A stretch of 56,143 nt of DNA from Ilumatobacteraceae bacterium. Its GTDB lineage: Bacteria > Actinomycetota > Acidimicrobiia > Acidimicrobiales > Ilumatobacteraceae. The translations under genes and the position numbers were made by a program. Location: the NCBI GenBank assembly GCA_013213745.1, contig JABSQH010000016.1, forward strand, positions 106,306-162,448, in the 5' to 3' direction. This document shows, one piece after another, positions 16,171 to 25,585 of this stretch; positions within the stretch are counted from its first letter, which is position 1; each line of letters begins with the position of its first letter. The notes below the pieces were generated by a model. The model did not search any database. It saw only the letters and a program-made list of their open reading frames with translations, and was not told the DNA's origin.

Positions 16171-16752
16171 TCACCGGGTGATGCCCAGCACCATCGTGTC
16201 GACCCGTGGCGGGGGTCGAAATGCGCGCCGCGGGATGGTGGGCCCGGTGGTTGCGTGCCACTGTCGCTGCCATCGAGCGGCGGCGGGTGCGTCGTGTCCC
16301 GACCATCGTCGAGCGACTGATCTGGGAACGATGAGATGTGCCGACCGCAGGCGGCTCCCGTTCGACACGAGTCGCCGGAGCAGTGCGCTCGAGTGCGCGA
16401 ATGACGGATTGGCGACCACGTGAAATGGGCGCCGCGGCAACCGAAGGTCGGTGGCGTCGGCGCGCACGATGGTCGCGCGATCGCCGAAACGGGCGCGCAA
16501 CGTTTTCGCACGTCCGTGGTGGAGTTCGATGGCGATCACCCGGACGTCGCGGCGCAGCAACGCTGCGGTGATCACCCCGTCGCCTGCGCCGACGTCGAGA
16601 ACGGTCGAACCGGGATCGAGGTCGGCGAGTTCGACGAGTCGTTCAGCCCACGCTGGATCGAGTTGGTGCCAGCCCCACTGCCTCCGTGCGGAGGCTGAAT
16701 CGGACGGTCTCCGTGGGGAGACCACGGCGGCGCACCATGCAGCAACAGACAC
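16171..16752 (-). CDS. Erm/KsgA-like rRNA adenine N6-methyltransferase
   Basis: About 190 residues; the start is uncertain (GTG at 16752 or 16725). The SAM-binding motif I is VLDVGAGDGVITAAL, followed by IAIELH and RADATDLRLP, and the catalytic motif IV appears as NPSF in place of NPPF/NIPY. The short length and ANPSFAHSSALLRRL are nearer to Erm-type 23S methylases, including the intrinsic ones of actinobacteria, than to KsgA. If active it would methylate 23S adenine and lower macrolide binding. The C-terminal domain is shorter than usual. Convergent with fdhD, 11 bp apart. Confidence 0.75.
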   Translation of the reverse strand: MSVAAWCAAVVSPRRPSDSASARRQWGWHQLDPAWAERLVELADLDPGSTVLDVGAGDGVITAALLRRDVRVIAIELHHGRAKTLRARFGDRATIVRADATDLRLPRRPFHVVANPSFAHSSALLRRLVSNGSRLRSAHLIVPRSVARRWSGHDAPAAARWQRQWHATTGPTIPRRAFRPPPRVDTMVLGITR

Positions 16753-16799
16753 TCATGGCGCCATCCCAGCACGCGGTCAGATACGTCGCAAAGCAGGTT

Positions 16800-19241
16800 T
16801 CAGCCGCTCGACGATGGCTGCGGCTCGTTGGAGAGCTCGGTCGCCTCGCCGGCGTCATCGATGTGGATCGTCGGCAGGATGCGGTCGAGCCATCCAGGCA
16901 TCCACCACGCGGCATGGCCCATGAAGCGCAACAGGCCCGGCACGATCGTGAGTCGCACGATGAAGGCGTCGAGAAGGATGCCGAGCCCCAGCGGAAGACC
17001 GATCATCTTCACCACGACCGACGGGTTGGTGACGAACGACAAGAAGACAGCGGTCATGATCAGCGCTGCCGAAGCGATGACCCGCGCCGTCGTTGACGCG
17101 CCGGTGACGACGGCGGCGTGTGGGTCGTCGGTGCGGTCGTACTCCTCGCGGATGCGGGAGAGCAGGAACACCTCGTAGTCGGTCGACAGTCCGAAGAGCA
17201 CGGCGAAAACGATGACGGGCACGAACGACTCGATCACGACCGTCTCGGGGACCCCGACGAGGCCATTGCCCCAGCCCCACTGGAACACCGCCACCATCAT
17301 GCCGTAGGCGGCGAAGAACATCAGCACATTCAGCAGCACCGCTTTGAGCGGTACGAGAATGGAACGGAACACCGTCATCAGCAGCACGAACGCGGCGAGC
17401 AGAACGACACCGATGAACAGCACCAGGCGTTGACTGATGCGGTCGGTCAGGTCGATCAGGACGGCGGTCTCGCCGCCGACGAACACGACGTCGGGGTTCA
17501 CTGCGGTGCCGTTCAACGTGTCGGGGATGACCTGCTGGCGGAGCGTGCGGGTGAGGTCCTGAGTGACCGAGGAACTCGGTGCGCCGGTCGGCGTGACCTC
17601 GATGACCGCTGCGCTGCGCTGTTGGTTGGGAAGCGGTCCGAGGGCGCTCGCCACACCATCGGTGCGATTGATTGCGAGCACGAGTTCGGCCAACGCCTCG
17701 ACTGTCGCACGGTCGAGATCGAGACTCGAGAGTTGACTCTCGATGTCGGACAGCGACTCGCCGGCAAGTGGGTCGCCAGCGACCGTTGTGCCGGTGGCAT
17801 CGGTTGACGCGGTGGCCGGGGCAGTGGCAGCCGTCGTGGTAGTCGTCGTGGTAGTCGTCGTGGTTGTCGACGTGGTCGATGTCGTGCTCGCCGCAGTCGT
17901 CGTCGACGTCGTCGACCCGTCAGTGCCAGCGGTGTTCGCGCTGAGGTCGATGGCGACGAGGAGTGGCCCGTTGGCTCCTGGGCCGAAGCCCTCGGCGATC
18001 AGGTCGTATGCCTGGCGCTCAGTCGTCTCTTCTGGGTTGTCACCATCGTCGATGAACCCGAGGTCGGCCGACGTTGCCGGGATGGCGATCGCCCCGAGGA
18101 CGACCACGCCGAGCGGGACGAGGGCGACGCGCGCATGCACGCTGAACCGCGACCAACGGGCCCAGAACGCCGTGGGATCAGCGGGGTCGACCTCGCTGCG
18201 CTTCTTGATGAACGGCAGGCGGATCGACTCGATGTGTTTGCCGGCCATACCGATGAACGCCGGGAGCAACGTGAGCGCCGCGAGCACGGTGAACATCACG
18301 AACATCGCCGACGTCAACCCCAGCGTCGACAGGTACGGCACGCCGAACACAGTGAGTGCGACCACCGCAATCGAAATCGTGATGCCGGCAAAGAGCACAG
18401 CGCGCCCGGCGGTGTTCACCGCCGCGCCCGCAGCCGTGACGACGTCGTCACCTTCGGCGCGGTCTTGCAGATATCTGTTGAGAATCAGCAGCGAGTAGTC
18501 GACGCCGACACCGAGGCCGATCATCGTGCCGAAGGTGACGTTGATCCCACCGATCGTCACGAAGTACTCGAGGATCGTCAGTGTGGTCGCGCTGACGATC
18601 AACGCGAAGAGCGCGGTGCCGAGCGGCAGGCCCATCGCAACGACCGAGCCGAACGACAACAACAGAATGATCGCCGCCAGCCCGAGACCGATCTCGTCGG
18701 CGTATTCCGAGATCCCCGGAGGGACCGGATCCTGGATGTCGATCAGCGTCCCGCTGAACTGGACGTTGAGCCCGGCGGTCACCGCCGGTTGCGCAGCGGC
18801 CTCGATGTTGTCGAAGGCGTCGTCGGAGACGTCGGCCAACACAGTGTCGAAGGTGACCGTCGAGAAGCCGATGGTCTTGTCGCTCGACAACGCGATGAGG
18901 TCTTGAGGCGTTTTGGTCGGGTCGGTCACCGTGGAGACGCCGTCGACCTGCTCGAGGGCGTCGACGGCGCTCTCGATCGCCGAGGCGTTCGAGCTACTGG
19001 TGAGCTCGCTGCCGTCGGTCGTCTGGTACACCACCTTGACGTTGGCGTTGACGAACTGCGGGAACTCTTCGGTCAGGAGGTCCTCGGCCTGTTGGCTCTC
19101 GGTTCCGGGGATGGTGAAGTCGTTCTGGGTCTCGCCGGGCAGTGCCGATGACGCCACGATCAATCCCACGATGAGTGCGATCCAGCCACCGAAGAACCAC
19201 CACTTGTGTCGTGCGGCCGCGGTGCCGATCGTTTTCAGCAT
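16800..19241 (-). CDS. MMPL/RND-family membrane transporter
   Basis: 813 residues from ATG at 19241, preceded by AGGAG at 5 bases. Two repeats of one transmembrane span, a large outer loop and five spans are visible; the family motif is seen in GLGVGVDYSLLILNRYLQD and GLSTDYEVFLLSRIREE, including the Asp-Tyr pairs linked to proton use. The second outer loop holds a ~35-residue Thr/Ser/Ala tract with about a dozen consecutive Thr, encoded by a GTC/GTG-type tandem repeat on the plus strand near 17830-17890. It likely exports lipids or small molecules. It faces a decayed LuxR regulator. Confidence 0.92.
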   Translation of the reverse strand: MLKTIGTAAARHKWWFFGGWIALIVGLIVASSALPGETQNDFTIPGTESQQAEDLLTEEFPQFVNANVKVVYQTTDGSELTSSSNASAIESAVDALEQVDGVSTVTDPTKTPQDLIALSSDKTIGFSTVTFDTVLADVSDDAFDNIEAAAQPAVTAGLNVQFSGTLIDIQDPVPPGISEYADEIGLGLAAIILLLSFGSVVAMGLPLGTALFALIVSATTLTILEYFVTIGGINVTFGTMIGLGVGVDYSLLILNRYLQDRAEGDDVVTAAGAAVNTAGRAVLFAGITISIAVVALTVFGVPYLSTLGLTSAMFVMFTVLAALTLLPAFIGMAGKHIESIRLPFIKKRSEVDPADPTAFWARWSRFSVHARVALVPLGVVVLGAIAIPATSADLGFIDDGDNPEETTERQAYDLIAEGFGPGANGPLLVAIDLSANTAGTDGSTTSTTTAASTTSTTSTTTTTTTTTTTTAATAPATASTDATGTTVAGDPLAGESLSDIESQLSSLDLDRATVEALAELVLAINRTDGVASALGPLPNQQRSAAVIEVTPTGAPSSSVTQDLTRTLRQQVIPDTLNGTAVNPDVVFVGGETAVLIDLTDRISQRLVLFIGVVLLAAFVLLMTVFRSILVPLKAVLLNVLMFFAAYGMMVAVFQWGWGNGLVGVPETVVIESFVPVIVFAVLFGLSTDYEVFLLSRIREEYDRTDDPHAAVVTGASTTARVIASAALIMTAVFLSFVTNPSVVVKMIGLPLGLGILLDAFIVRLTIVPGLLRFMGHAAWWMPGWLDRILPTIHIDDAGEATELSNEPQPSSSG

Positions 19242-19400
19242 GTTGCTCCTGGGGGTTGGGGTAGCCGTCGACGCGGCCATCGTCGTTTCATCGGCCTTGC
19301 GGCCGCCACCTTGAGTCTTGCTTGACGAACGGCGCAATGTGCGTCTTGTCTCGCACCTGCACCCCACGCCTGGTGACGGGCCTTGGCTGCTGTCGCAGCC

Positions 19401-20808
19401 GTGAGCGGCGGAGGTGCCACTGGTGCCGGCGGAGAGTGGCCGTGGATTGATCGCAGCGAGACCCAGCGACGGCTGGGGGCGGCGCTGCGTCGGGATCGCC
19501 CGCTGATGCTCGTCAGTGGCCCGCTGGGGATCGGCAAGTCCGACTAGGTAGCGCGCCTTGACCGGCGTTCGAGCTGCGCCATCGTCGGGCGTGTGGGAGG
19601 GAGTCCGTCGGCGGCCGGCGAGCTGGTCGATGGGGCGCTCGACGACGGACGGTTCGTCGAGCGATCCGGTGTTGTGGTCGCCGATCTGTCGGGTGCGGAG
19701 ATGGGCTCGCTGGAACGCGTCGTGCGCCGGCAACGAGCTCTGCTCGATGCTGACGCCGACGAAACCCTCGATCTGCTGGCGTTCGTCGATACGGCATTGC
19801 CCCTCGATGCGTGCGACAACGCCGGCCTCGTCGACGTCGACGAGCGCGGCTGGCTCGATCGGCGTGCCCAGCGCATCACATTCCCGTTGGACCTGATCAG
19901 AACCACCTCGCCACGCGACGACCGGGAGCTTGCGCAGCTCGCTGTCGAGGCGGTCGAGCGCAGTGGGTGCAGCGTCGATCGGGCCGAACTCGTTCGGTGG
20001 GAGGTGCTCGCCGGACGAACCCTCGGTGACGAGTTGCTGCTGGGAGGGCAACGCGTCGGGCAGTTGCCGAGATCGGGCCGGCGGCCGATGCCATTGCCCG
20101 GGCACGGTTCTTGTCCAACGCGTTGTACCTCGATGTGATGAGTGGCGACCTCGACGCCGATCCCGCAGTCGAGGCCGCAGCACGCGTGCTCGATCGGGTC
20201 GAAGGCGATCACACGGCGCAGGTCGCACGAAAGCGTTTGTTGCTCACTGAACACCTGCGGCTCATTCGTGGCGGTGAGCTGTTCAACGCAGCGGCTCTCG
20301 TGGATGCAGAGTTGGCCGGCACCCCCGATCGACTGCGCTACTGCGCAAGCTGGCCAGCGAGGTCGGCGGGCCGCTCACCGAAACGATGGTGGCCGTCGGC
20401 GAGGCGACGCTCGACGGCGATGTCTTGGCCGTGCACGAGTGTGCATCGACGCTGTTGGAAATGGGCTACGCGGTCTACGGCGCTGACGCAGTGGGGCTGG
20501 CACTGCAGATGTCGACTGCGTCCGGTCAACGCCTCTTGACGCCGCTGTTGGAACGAGCCCGTGTCGTGGCGACCGAAATGCCGCGCCTGTGGCCGACGTT
20601 CGGCGAACCGGTCGTTCCGCCGGGCGACGGGCTCACCGAACGAGAACGTGAGATCGTCGAACTCGCCGCCGACGGTCGGACGTCGAAGGACATCGCCCGC
20701 GAACTCGGCGTCTCACCGCGCACGGTCGACAATCATCTGGGCTCGGCCTATCGCAAGCCCGGGATCGGATCGCGCCACGACCTGTCGCAGTCCGATCGCC
20801 ACGCCTAG
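19401..20808 (+). pseudogene. Decayed LuxR-family ATP-binding (LAL-type) regulator
   Basis: GTG at 19401 opens 48 codons ending in a Walker A motif (VSGPLGIGKS) and then TAG at 19545-19547. The remaining sequence continues in at least three further frames: GELVDGALDDGRF and TLDLLAFVDTALPLDACD, then ADAIARARFLSNALYLDV, then GPLTETMVAVGEATLDG. It ends with a LuxR helix-turn-helix (GLTEREREIVELAADGRTS, IARELGVSPRTVDNHL) closing at 20808. At ~1.4 kb it is about half the usual LAL length, so internal deletions accompany the frameshifts. Probably once regulated the divergent transporter or the hydrolase downstream. Confidence 0.8.
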
Positions 20809-20818
20809 CATCGCGGTG

Positions 20819-21604
20819 ATGCCGTCGGCGTTTCGTCGTCCGTCGTGGGACTTGTTGGCCCTCGAGCAGCGAGCGCCGTTCGAGTTCGGCGCCTTCTTGG
20901 CCTCGTCGCCGGTGCTGCGAATGATCGGGCGTGGCGACGAGCATCCCGTGCTGGTGCTTCCCGGGTTCACCGCCTCGGATGCGAGCACTCGTCCGCTGCG
21001 CGACGTGCTGCGCAGTCAGGGCTACTGGGCACATCGGTGGCGTCTGGGTCGGAACATCGGCCCGACCCCCGAGATCGTCGATGGTTTGCGCACTCGCGTC
21101 ATCGAACTGTCCACTCGCCACGACCGTCCCGTGTCGATCGTCGGGTGGAGCCTCGGCGGGATCTACGCCCGGGTGTTGGCGCGTGCGATGCCCGACCGGG
21201 TGCGCACGGTGATCACGCTCGGTAGCCCATTTCGGATGCGGCCCACCGACGGCTCGAACGCGTCAGCGCTGTATGCCCGGTTGCGCGAGCTGCACATCCC
21301 GTCACCGGCTGAACTCACGGTGCCCGAAGAGGATCTGCCGCCGCTACCGGTGCCGAGCACTGCGATTTACTCACGCACCGACGGGATCGTCGATTGGCGA
21401 GCGTGTATCGACGCGCCGGGCGAGCAGCGCGAGAACATCGAAGTGCGCGGCGCCCACTACGGACTCGGCTTCAACCCTGCAGTGGTGTACGCAATCTCGG
21501 ATCGACTGGCCCAACCGATCGACGATTGGCGGGCCTTCGAGGCGCCCGTGTGGCTGCGCGCTGCGTTCCCGCGACCTGCGTACTGGTCGCCGGCGGCCAG
21601 GTGA
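20819..21604 (+). CDS. Alpha/beta hydrolase
   Basis: 261 residues from ATG at 20819. The nucleophile elbow is GWSLGG, preceded by HPVLVLPGFTASDAS and followed by the Asp-bearing SRTDGIVDW and the His of RGAHYGLGFNP, giving a complete catalytic triad. No signal peptide. The substrate is an ester or lipid and cannot be specified. Its stop overlaps the following tetR start in a GTGA quartet. Confidence 0.85.
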   Translation: MPSAFRRPSWDLLALEQRAPFEFGAFLASSPVLRMIGRGDEHPVLVLPGFTASDASTRPLRDVLRSQGYWAHRWRLGRNIGPTPEIVDGLRTRVIELSTRHDRPVSIVGWSLGGIYARVLARAMPDRVRTVITLGSPFRMRPTDGSNASALYARLRELHIPSPAELTVPEEDLPPLPVPSTAIYSRTDGIVDWRACIDAPGEQRENIEVRGAHYGLGFNPAVVYAISDRLAQPIDDWRAFEAPVWLRAAFPRPAYWSPAAR

Positions 21605-22151
21605 GCGTCGCTACCCTCGTCGCGGTGGGGTACCGACATCGGCGAGAGGACATCCTCGCAGGAGCTGTCGAGGCGGTGCTCGACGAAGGGATCAGCCAGC
21701 TCACGTTCGGTCGGCTCGCAACCCGTCTCGACATCAACGACCGCACGATTGTCTCTTACTTCCCAACAAGGACGCGCTGGTCACCGAGGTGCGGCTGGCG
21801 CTCGGGCACCAGCTCCAGGCTGGGTTGGAAGCGAGCTTCTCCACCCCTGCGGCGGACCATCGGGCCTTGGTACGCGCAGCATGGCCGATGCTCGCCCGCG
21901 ACGAGATGGACCCGGTGTTCGCGGTCATGTGCGAGCTCAGCGGGCTCGCTGCGGCCGGTCGTGAGTCATACGCCGCGGGCGCGTTGCAACTGGCGCAGGC
22001 GTTCGTCGAGTGGTTGCAGCCGTTTCTCGACGGTGACGCGTCGCATCGGCGCGCCGAGGCGCAGGCCGCCGTCGTGCTCGTCGATGCGTTGCTGTTGGCT
22101 CGCCAGCTGCTCGGCGCCGACGCCGCGCTCGGCCCGCTGACGTCACTGTGA
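21601..22151 (+). pseudogene. TetR-family regulator with a one-base frameshift
   Basis: GTG at 21601 overlaps the hydrolase stop. The first ~54 codons give a normal TetR helix-turn-helix (FGRLATRLDINDRTIVSYF). Near 21762 the frame slips: PTRTRWSP is read where PNKDALVTEVRLALG is found one frame over, so one base (a C of the expected CCC) is missing. The second frame runs cleanly through a full ligand-binding domain to TGA at 22149-22151 and overlaps the next gene by GTGA. The single lesion may be a recent mutation or a sequencing error; if corrected the protein is normal. Confidence 0.75.
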
Positions 22152-22774
22152 CCATGGGCGTGGGCTGTGGGATCGACGATGCGGCGGCGCTGATCGCCGC
22201 ACGCGGACAACACGTGGAGCGCCTGCTGGTGGGCATCGCCGGCCCGCCGGGTGCAGGAAAGTCGACCACTGCCAGGACGCTCGCGGCGCGGCTCGGTGGC
22301 GTCGTCGTCCCGATGGACGGCTGGCATCTGCCGCTCGCCGACGTACAACGTGTGGGCCGCGCCGATCGCCGCGGTGCGCCGGACACCTTCGATGCCGCAG
22401 GCTTCGTCGCGTTCGTCGCCGAGCTGCGCACGCTGGAGACCACGTGCTCTGCGCCCGATTTCTCCCGCGTGACCCACGATCCGGTGCCGGGCGCCATCGC
22501 GGTGGCGCCGGAAGCGAGTCCGGTGTTCGTGGAAGGCAACTACCTTCTCCTCGACGAGCCGCCGTGGTCGCGCCTGGAGCGCCTGTTCGACCTGACGCTG
22601 TACGTCGACTGCGATGATGTCCGCCGCAGGTCGGCACTCGTCGAACGCCACGTCGCGGGCGGGATGTCGCGCGTCGTCGCGGAGCGATTCGTCGCTGAGT
22701 CCGACGAGCGCAACGCCGCGCTCGTTCGTGCATCCCGGCAACGCGCCGACCTCGTGGTCGACGCAGGCTGGTAG
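22148..22774 (+). CDS. Nucleoside/nucleotide kinase-family protein (uridine kinase / PRK-like P-loop)
   Basis: 208 residues from GTG at 22148 (GTGA overlap with the tetR stop). P-loop IAGPPGAGKSTTARTL, then VPMDGWHLP, the acidic-substrate segment and VEGNYLLLDEPPW, which match the FrcK/CoaA-like nucleoside kinase group. A VxxxH and RVVAERFVAESD C-terminal part follow. It phosphorylates a small metabolite such as a sugar, nucleoside or pantothenate. Last gene of the hydrolase-TetR-kinase operon. Confidence 0.85.
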   Translation: MTMGVGCGIDDAAALIAARGQHVERLLVGIAGPPGAGKSTTARTLAARLGGVVVPMDGWHLPLADVQRVGRADRRGAPDTFDAAGFVAFVAELRTLETTCSAPDFSRVTHDPVPGAIAVAPEASPVFVEGNYLLLDEPPWSRLERLFDLTLYVDCDDVRRRSALVERHVAGGMSRVVAERFVAESDERNAALVRASRQRADLVVDAGW

Positions 22775-22793
22775 CGCTGTTCTCGAGGTGCCG

Positions 22794-23441
22794 CTACACC
22801 TGCCCGTCGAGTGCAGGGCCGAACCGAGCGACGATCCCATCGAGCACGATCGAGAGTCCCGCCTCGAATTCGTCACCAAATTCGTAGCCCGGTGTGAGGG
22901 CGTGGTCGCGGACGAACTCCTCGAGGTACGGATACTCGCCCGCGGGCATCGACGCGGTGATCTCCTCGGCGAGCTCGGCCATCTCATCGCCGCCGGTTGC
23001 AGGCAGGTTGGCTTGCTGCAGTGCGAAGCCGTAGACGTAGGCGTCGGTCAGCGCGATCGAGTGCGCTGTGCCGGCCAGGTCGAATCCGTTCAGCCGATGC
23101 ACCGCGATCATCGCATCGTGATGACGAAGGGTCGCCGGACCCGGCGCAGTCCGCGAGTCCATGAGTGGGGGAGCCCATCGGTGGCGAACCATCGTGTCGC
23201 GCGCCGAGCGGGCTCGCCGTTCGACCCCGGTGCGCCAGTTGTCGTCCGGCTCGGGCAGTTCGATCTCGGCGAACACCGCATCGACCATGCCGTCGACGAT
23301 CGCGTCTTTGTTGGCGACGTGGTGGTAGATCGTCATCGGCTTGGTGCCGAGGTGGTCGGCCAGCTTGCGGATCGTCAGGGCGTCGACGCCGATCGAGTCG
23401 GCGAGTTCGATCGCTCCCGTGACGACGCGCTGGTGACTGAG
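22794..23441 (-). CDS. TetR-family regulator (TetR_C_1 type) lacking a recognisable start codon
   Basis: The family match runs from about 23441 to the stop at 22794: LSHQRVVTGAIELADSIGV, LTIRKLADHLGTKPMTIYHHV and a TetR/OtrR-like ligand domain. The only ATG in frame (23336) lies inside the recognition helix, so a protein begun there could not bind DNA. Upstream the frame stays open to about 23529 with no ATG or GTG. A frameshift near 23440 from the frame reading RIFDTLHEYFGVDST, or a non-standard start, would explain it. Probably a recent pseudogene. Confidence 0.6.
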   Translation of the reverse strand, partial: LSHQRVVTGAIELADSIGVDALTIRKLADHLGTKPMTIYHHVANKDAIVDGMVDAVFAEIELPEPDDNWRTGVERRARSARDTMVRHRWAPPLMDSRTAPGPATLRHHDAMIAVHRLNGFDLAGTAHSIALTDAYVYGFALQQANLPATGGDEMAELAEEITASMPAGEYPYLEEFVRDHALTPGYEFGDEFEAGLSIVLDGIVARFGPALDGQV

Positions 23442-23535
23442 TCGAGTCGACGCCGAAGTACTCGTGGAGTGTGTCGAAGATCCGATTCGTACAAAGTACC
23501 GGAGCGAGGCCGTCGACCGTGCCGATCAGCCCAGG

Positions 23536-24273
23536 TCAGTGCGACTCGTCGTGGTGGGGGTCGCTGAGCAGCAGCGTCGACCCGATGCGCATGAAGTGGC
23601 CACCGAACGCTTTGTGTAGTTGATCTTCCATGAGGACCTCGTCTGCGGGACCGAATGCGACGAGATGCGTGGCGAGCAGAAGCACGAGGTCGGAACGCTG
23701 CGCGTCTTGGAAGTTGTGGGTGCTGGTGACCGTCGTGCGCCCGCCGAGCTTCTCTTCGTCGAGCACGTCAAGGATGATCGACCGCGATGCGACGTCGAGC
23801 CCGGTGAGCGGCTCGTCGAGCAGCAGCACAGACGACTCCTGTGTCAGCCCCTGGGCGACCAGGACGCGCTGGCGTTGACCGCCCGACAAGTAGTGAATCG
23901 GCCGGTTGGCGAGGTCGTCGATTGCCAGGCGGGTCATCGCTTCGTGGACCGTCGCCCAATCCGCCGGACGAAAACGGCGGAGCGGGCCGAGTGTCGGGTA
24001 CCGACCCATCGCAACGGCGTCACGCACGGTGATCGGCACGCTCCGATCGACGTCGGTGGACTGCAGCACCATGGCCGGGCGGCCGTCGACCTGCACTGTG
24101 CCGGAGGCCGGTGTGATGATCCCAGCAAGCGTCTTGAGCAGCGTCGACTTGCCGCAGCCGTTCGGACCGATGATCGCCACCGACGAGCCGCAAGGGATCT
24201 CGATGGTGACGCTGTCCAACGCCAACACGCTGCCGTACGTCACGGTGAGGTCGTCGGTACGCACCGCGCTCAT
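23536..24273 (-). CDS. znuC: Zinc ABC transporter, ATP-binding protein
   Basis: 245 residues. Walker A GPNGCGKSTLLKTL, the Q loop in MVLQSTDVD, signature YLSGGQRQR, Walker B VLLLDEPLTGLD and the H loop TSTHN. The N-terminal TYGSVLALDSV is typical of metal-type ABC ATPases. It is transcribed divergently from znuA and znuB, which it should power. Its stop lies near the broken tetR. Confidence 0.88.
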   Translation of the reverse strand: MSAVRTDDLTVTYGSVLALDSVTIEIPCGSSVAIIGPNGCGKSTLLKTLAGIITPASGTVQVDGRPAMVLQSTDVDRSVPITVRDAVAMGRYPTLGPLRRFRPADWATVHEAMTRLAIDDLANRPIHYLSGGQRQRVLVAQGLTQESSVLLLDEPLTGLDVASRSIILDVLDEEKLGGRTTVTSTHNFQDAQRSDLVLLLATHLVAFGPADEVLMEDQLHKAFGGHFMRIGSTLLLSDPHHDESH

Positions 24274-24301
24274 CGCACGACGCCACTTGTAGGGGAAAGA
24301 A

Positions 24302-24316
24302 CGAATATCATTTCCA
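24302..24316. promoter_or_regulatory. Fur/Zur-type box for znuC
   Basis: Read on the minus strand this is TGGAAATGATATTCG, close to the 7-1-7 Fur-family pattern TGAnAATnATTnTCA. It lies 29 bases from the znuC start codon, where a repressor would block transcription. Confidence 0.6.
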
Positions 24317-24372
24317 TTCGGCGGTGACGGGCAGACGTTGTGGTCACCATCGGTCGCGCCTAGCGTACTGAA

Positions 24373-24387
24373 CGATAATCATTCTCA
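24373..24387. promoter_or_regulatory. Fur/Zur-type box for znuA
   Basis: Minus strand TGAGAATGATTATCG, an excellent 7-1-7 Fur-family site, 26 bases before the znuA ATG. The same core orientation appears at 24302-24316, so one zinc-sensing repressor probably controls both directions. Confidence 0.7.
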
Positions 24388-24412
24388 TTTATTCTCACTG
24401 GAGGACTTACCA

Positions 24413-25549
24413 ATGTCGAAGGGCCTGCCCCTTGGATCACGTCGCCGGGCGCGACTGATCGCTATTCCCGCTGCGGTCGCGCTTGTTGCTGCCGCGTGCG
24501 GGTCCGATGACGACAGCGAAAGTTCTGCAACCACCGCTGAGTCAGAGTCGACGGAAGCGGCCGGCCAGGCGTCCGGTGACGTCCCGACGATCGCTGTCAC
24601 GACCAACGTGCTCGGCGACGTCGTGTCGAACCTCGTCTGCGATGCAGCCGAGGTCGTCACGCTGATGCCCGTGGGTGCCGACCCGCACGACTTCGAGCTC
24701 TCGGCCCAGGAAGCGGCCCAGCTCCGTGACGCCGACGTGATCATCGTCAACGGCGCCAACTTCGAGGAGGGCCTGGTCTCGGCAATCGAGTCGGCCGAAT
24801 CCGACGGCATCCAGGTGTACGAGGCGATCAGCACCGTGCAGACCATCGAGTACGGCGAGGGTGGTGGCCATGAACATGGCGACGAGCACTCCGACGATCA
24901 TGACGACGAGCACTCCGACGAGGAGCACTCCGACGACGACCATGACGATCACGAGGGCCACGACGATCATGACGATCACGAAGGCCACGACGATCACGAG
25001 GGCCACGACCACAGCGGCGATGACCCGCACTTCTTCACCGATGTCGGTCAGATGATGCTGGCCGCCGAGGGCATCACGGCGATGGTCCTCGAGATCGACG
25101 GCATAGACACGGCTGCGGTCGAGGAGTGCTCGGCTGCATACATGGCCGAGCTCGAGACCGCCGACGGCGAGGTCGAGGCGCTGATCGCTGCGATTCCCGA
25201 CGATGGACGCATCATGGTCACGAACCACGAGGCGTTCGGCTACTTCGCCGACCGCCACGAGTTCGAGGTCGTCGGCACAGTGATTCCGAGCGGCAGCACC
25301 GGTGGCGCCCCCAGCGCCGGTGAGCTCGCTGAGCTCGTCGAGATCATCGAGGCCGAGGGCGTGCCGGCCATCTTCGGCGACACGTCGGCACCCACGGATG
25401 TCGCCGAAGCGTTGGCTGCCGAGGTCGGCGGCGACGTGCAGGTCGTCGAGCTGTACACCGAGTCGCTCGGTGAGCCAGGCAGCGACGGCGAAACCTACAT
25501 CGCCATGGTGGTGACCAACGCGGAACGCATCTCCGGCGCGCTGGCCTGA
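24413..25549 (+). CDS. znuA: Zinc ABC transporter substrate-binding lipoprotein with histidine-rich loop
   Basis: 378 residues from ATG at 24413 with GGAGGA upstream. Signal peptide with lipobox LVAAAC, lipidated at Cys29. Cluster A-I fold: ADPHDFELS (His92), DDPHFFTD (His206), TNHEAFGYFADRH and the FGDTSAP segment supply the metal site. Residues 153-200 form a run of about 20 His alternating with Asp and Glu, a zinc-capturing loop characteristic of ZnuA rather than manganese binders. It hands zinc to the ZnuB permease. Expressed under the Fur-type box at 24373. Confidence 0.93.
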   Translation: MSKGLPLGSRRRARLIAIPAAVALVAAACGSDDDSESSATTAESESTEAAGQASGDVPTIAVTTNVLGDVVSNLVCDAAEVVTLMPVGADPHDFELSAQEAAQLRDADVIIVNGANFEEGLVSAIESAESDGIQVYEAISTVQTIEYGEGGGHEHGDEHSDDHDDEHSDEEHSDDDHDDHEGHDDHDDHEGHDDHEGHDHSGDDPHFFTDVGQMMLAAEGITAMVLEIDGIDTAAVEECSAAYMAELETADGEVEALIAAIPDDGRIMVTNHEAFGYFADRHEFEVVGTVIPSGSTGGAPSAGELAELVEIIEAEGVPAIFGDTSAPTDVAEALAAEVGGDVQVVELYTESLGEPGSDGETYIAMVVTNAERISGALA

Positions 25550-25585
25550 TGCTCGGCGCCGAGTGGGACTAGCCCGCAGGAGCTG

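Noticed and set aside
16800-20228. A 1142-codon ORF extending the MMPL gene upstream to 20228.
   Set aside because: The extension beyond 19241 is antisense to the decayed LuxR gene, and a good RBS (AGGAG) precedes the ATG at 19241.
24850-25020. Possible CRISPR-like short repeat in the GAC/CAC-rich stretch.
   Set aside because: The repeats encode the His/Asp-rich zinc loop of ZnuA in frame; spacing is that of codons, not repeat-spacer units.
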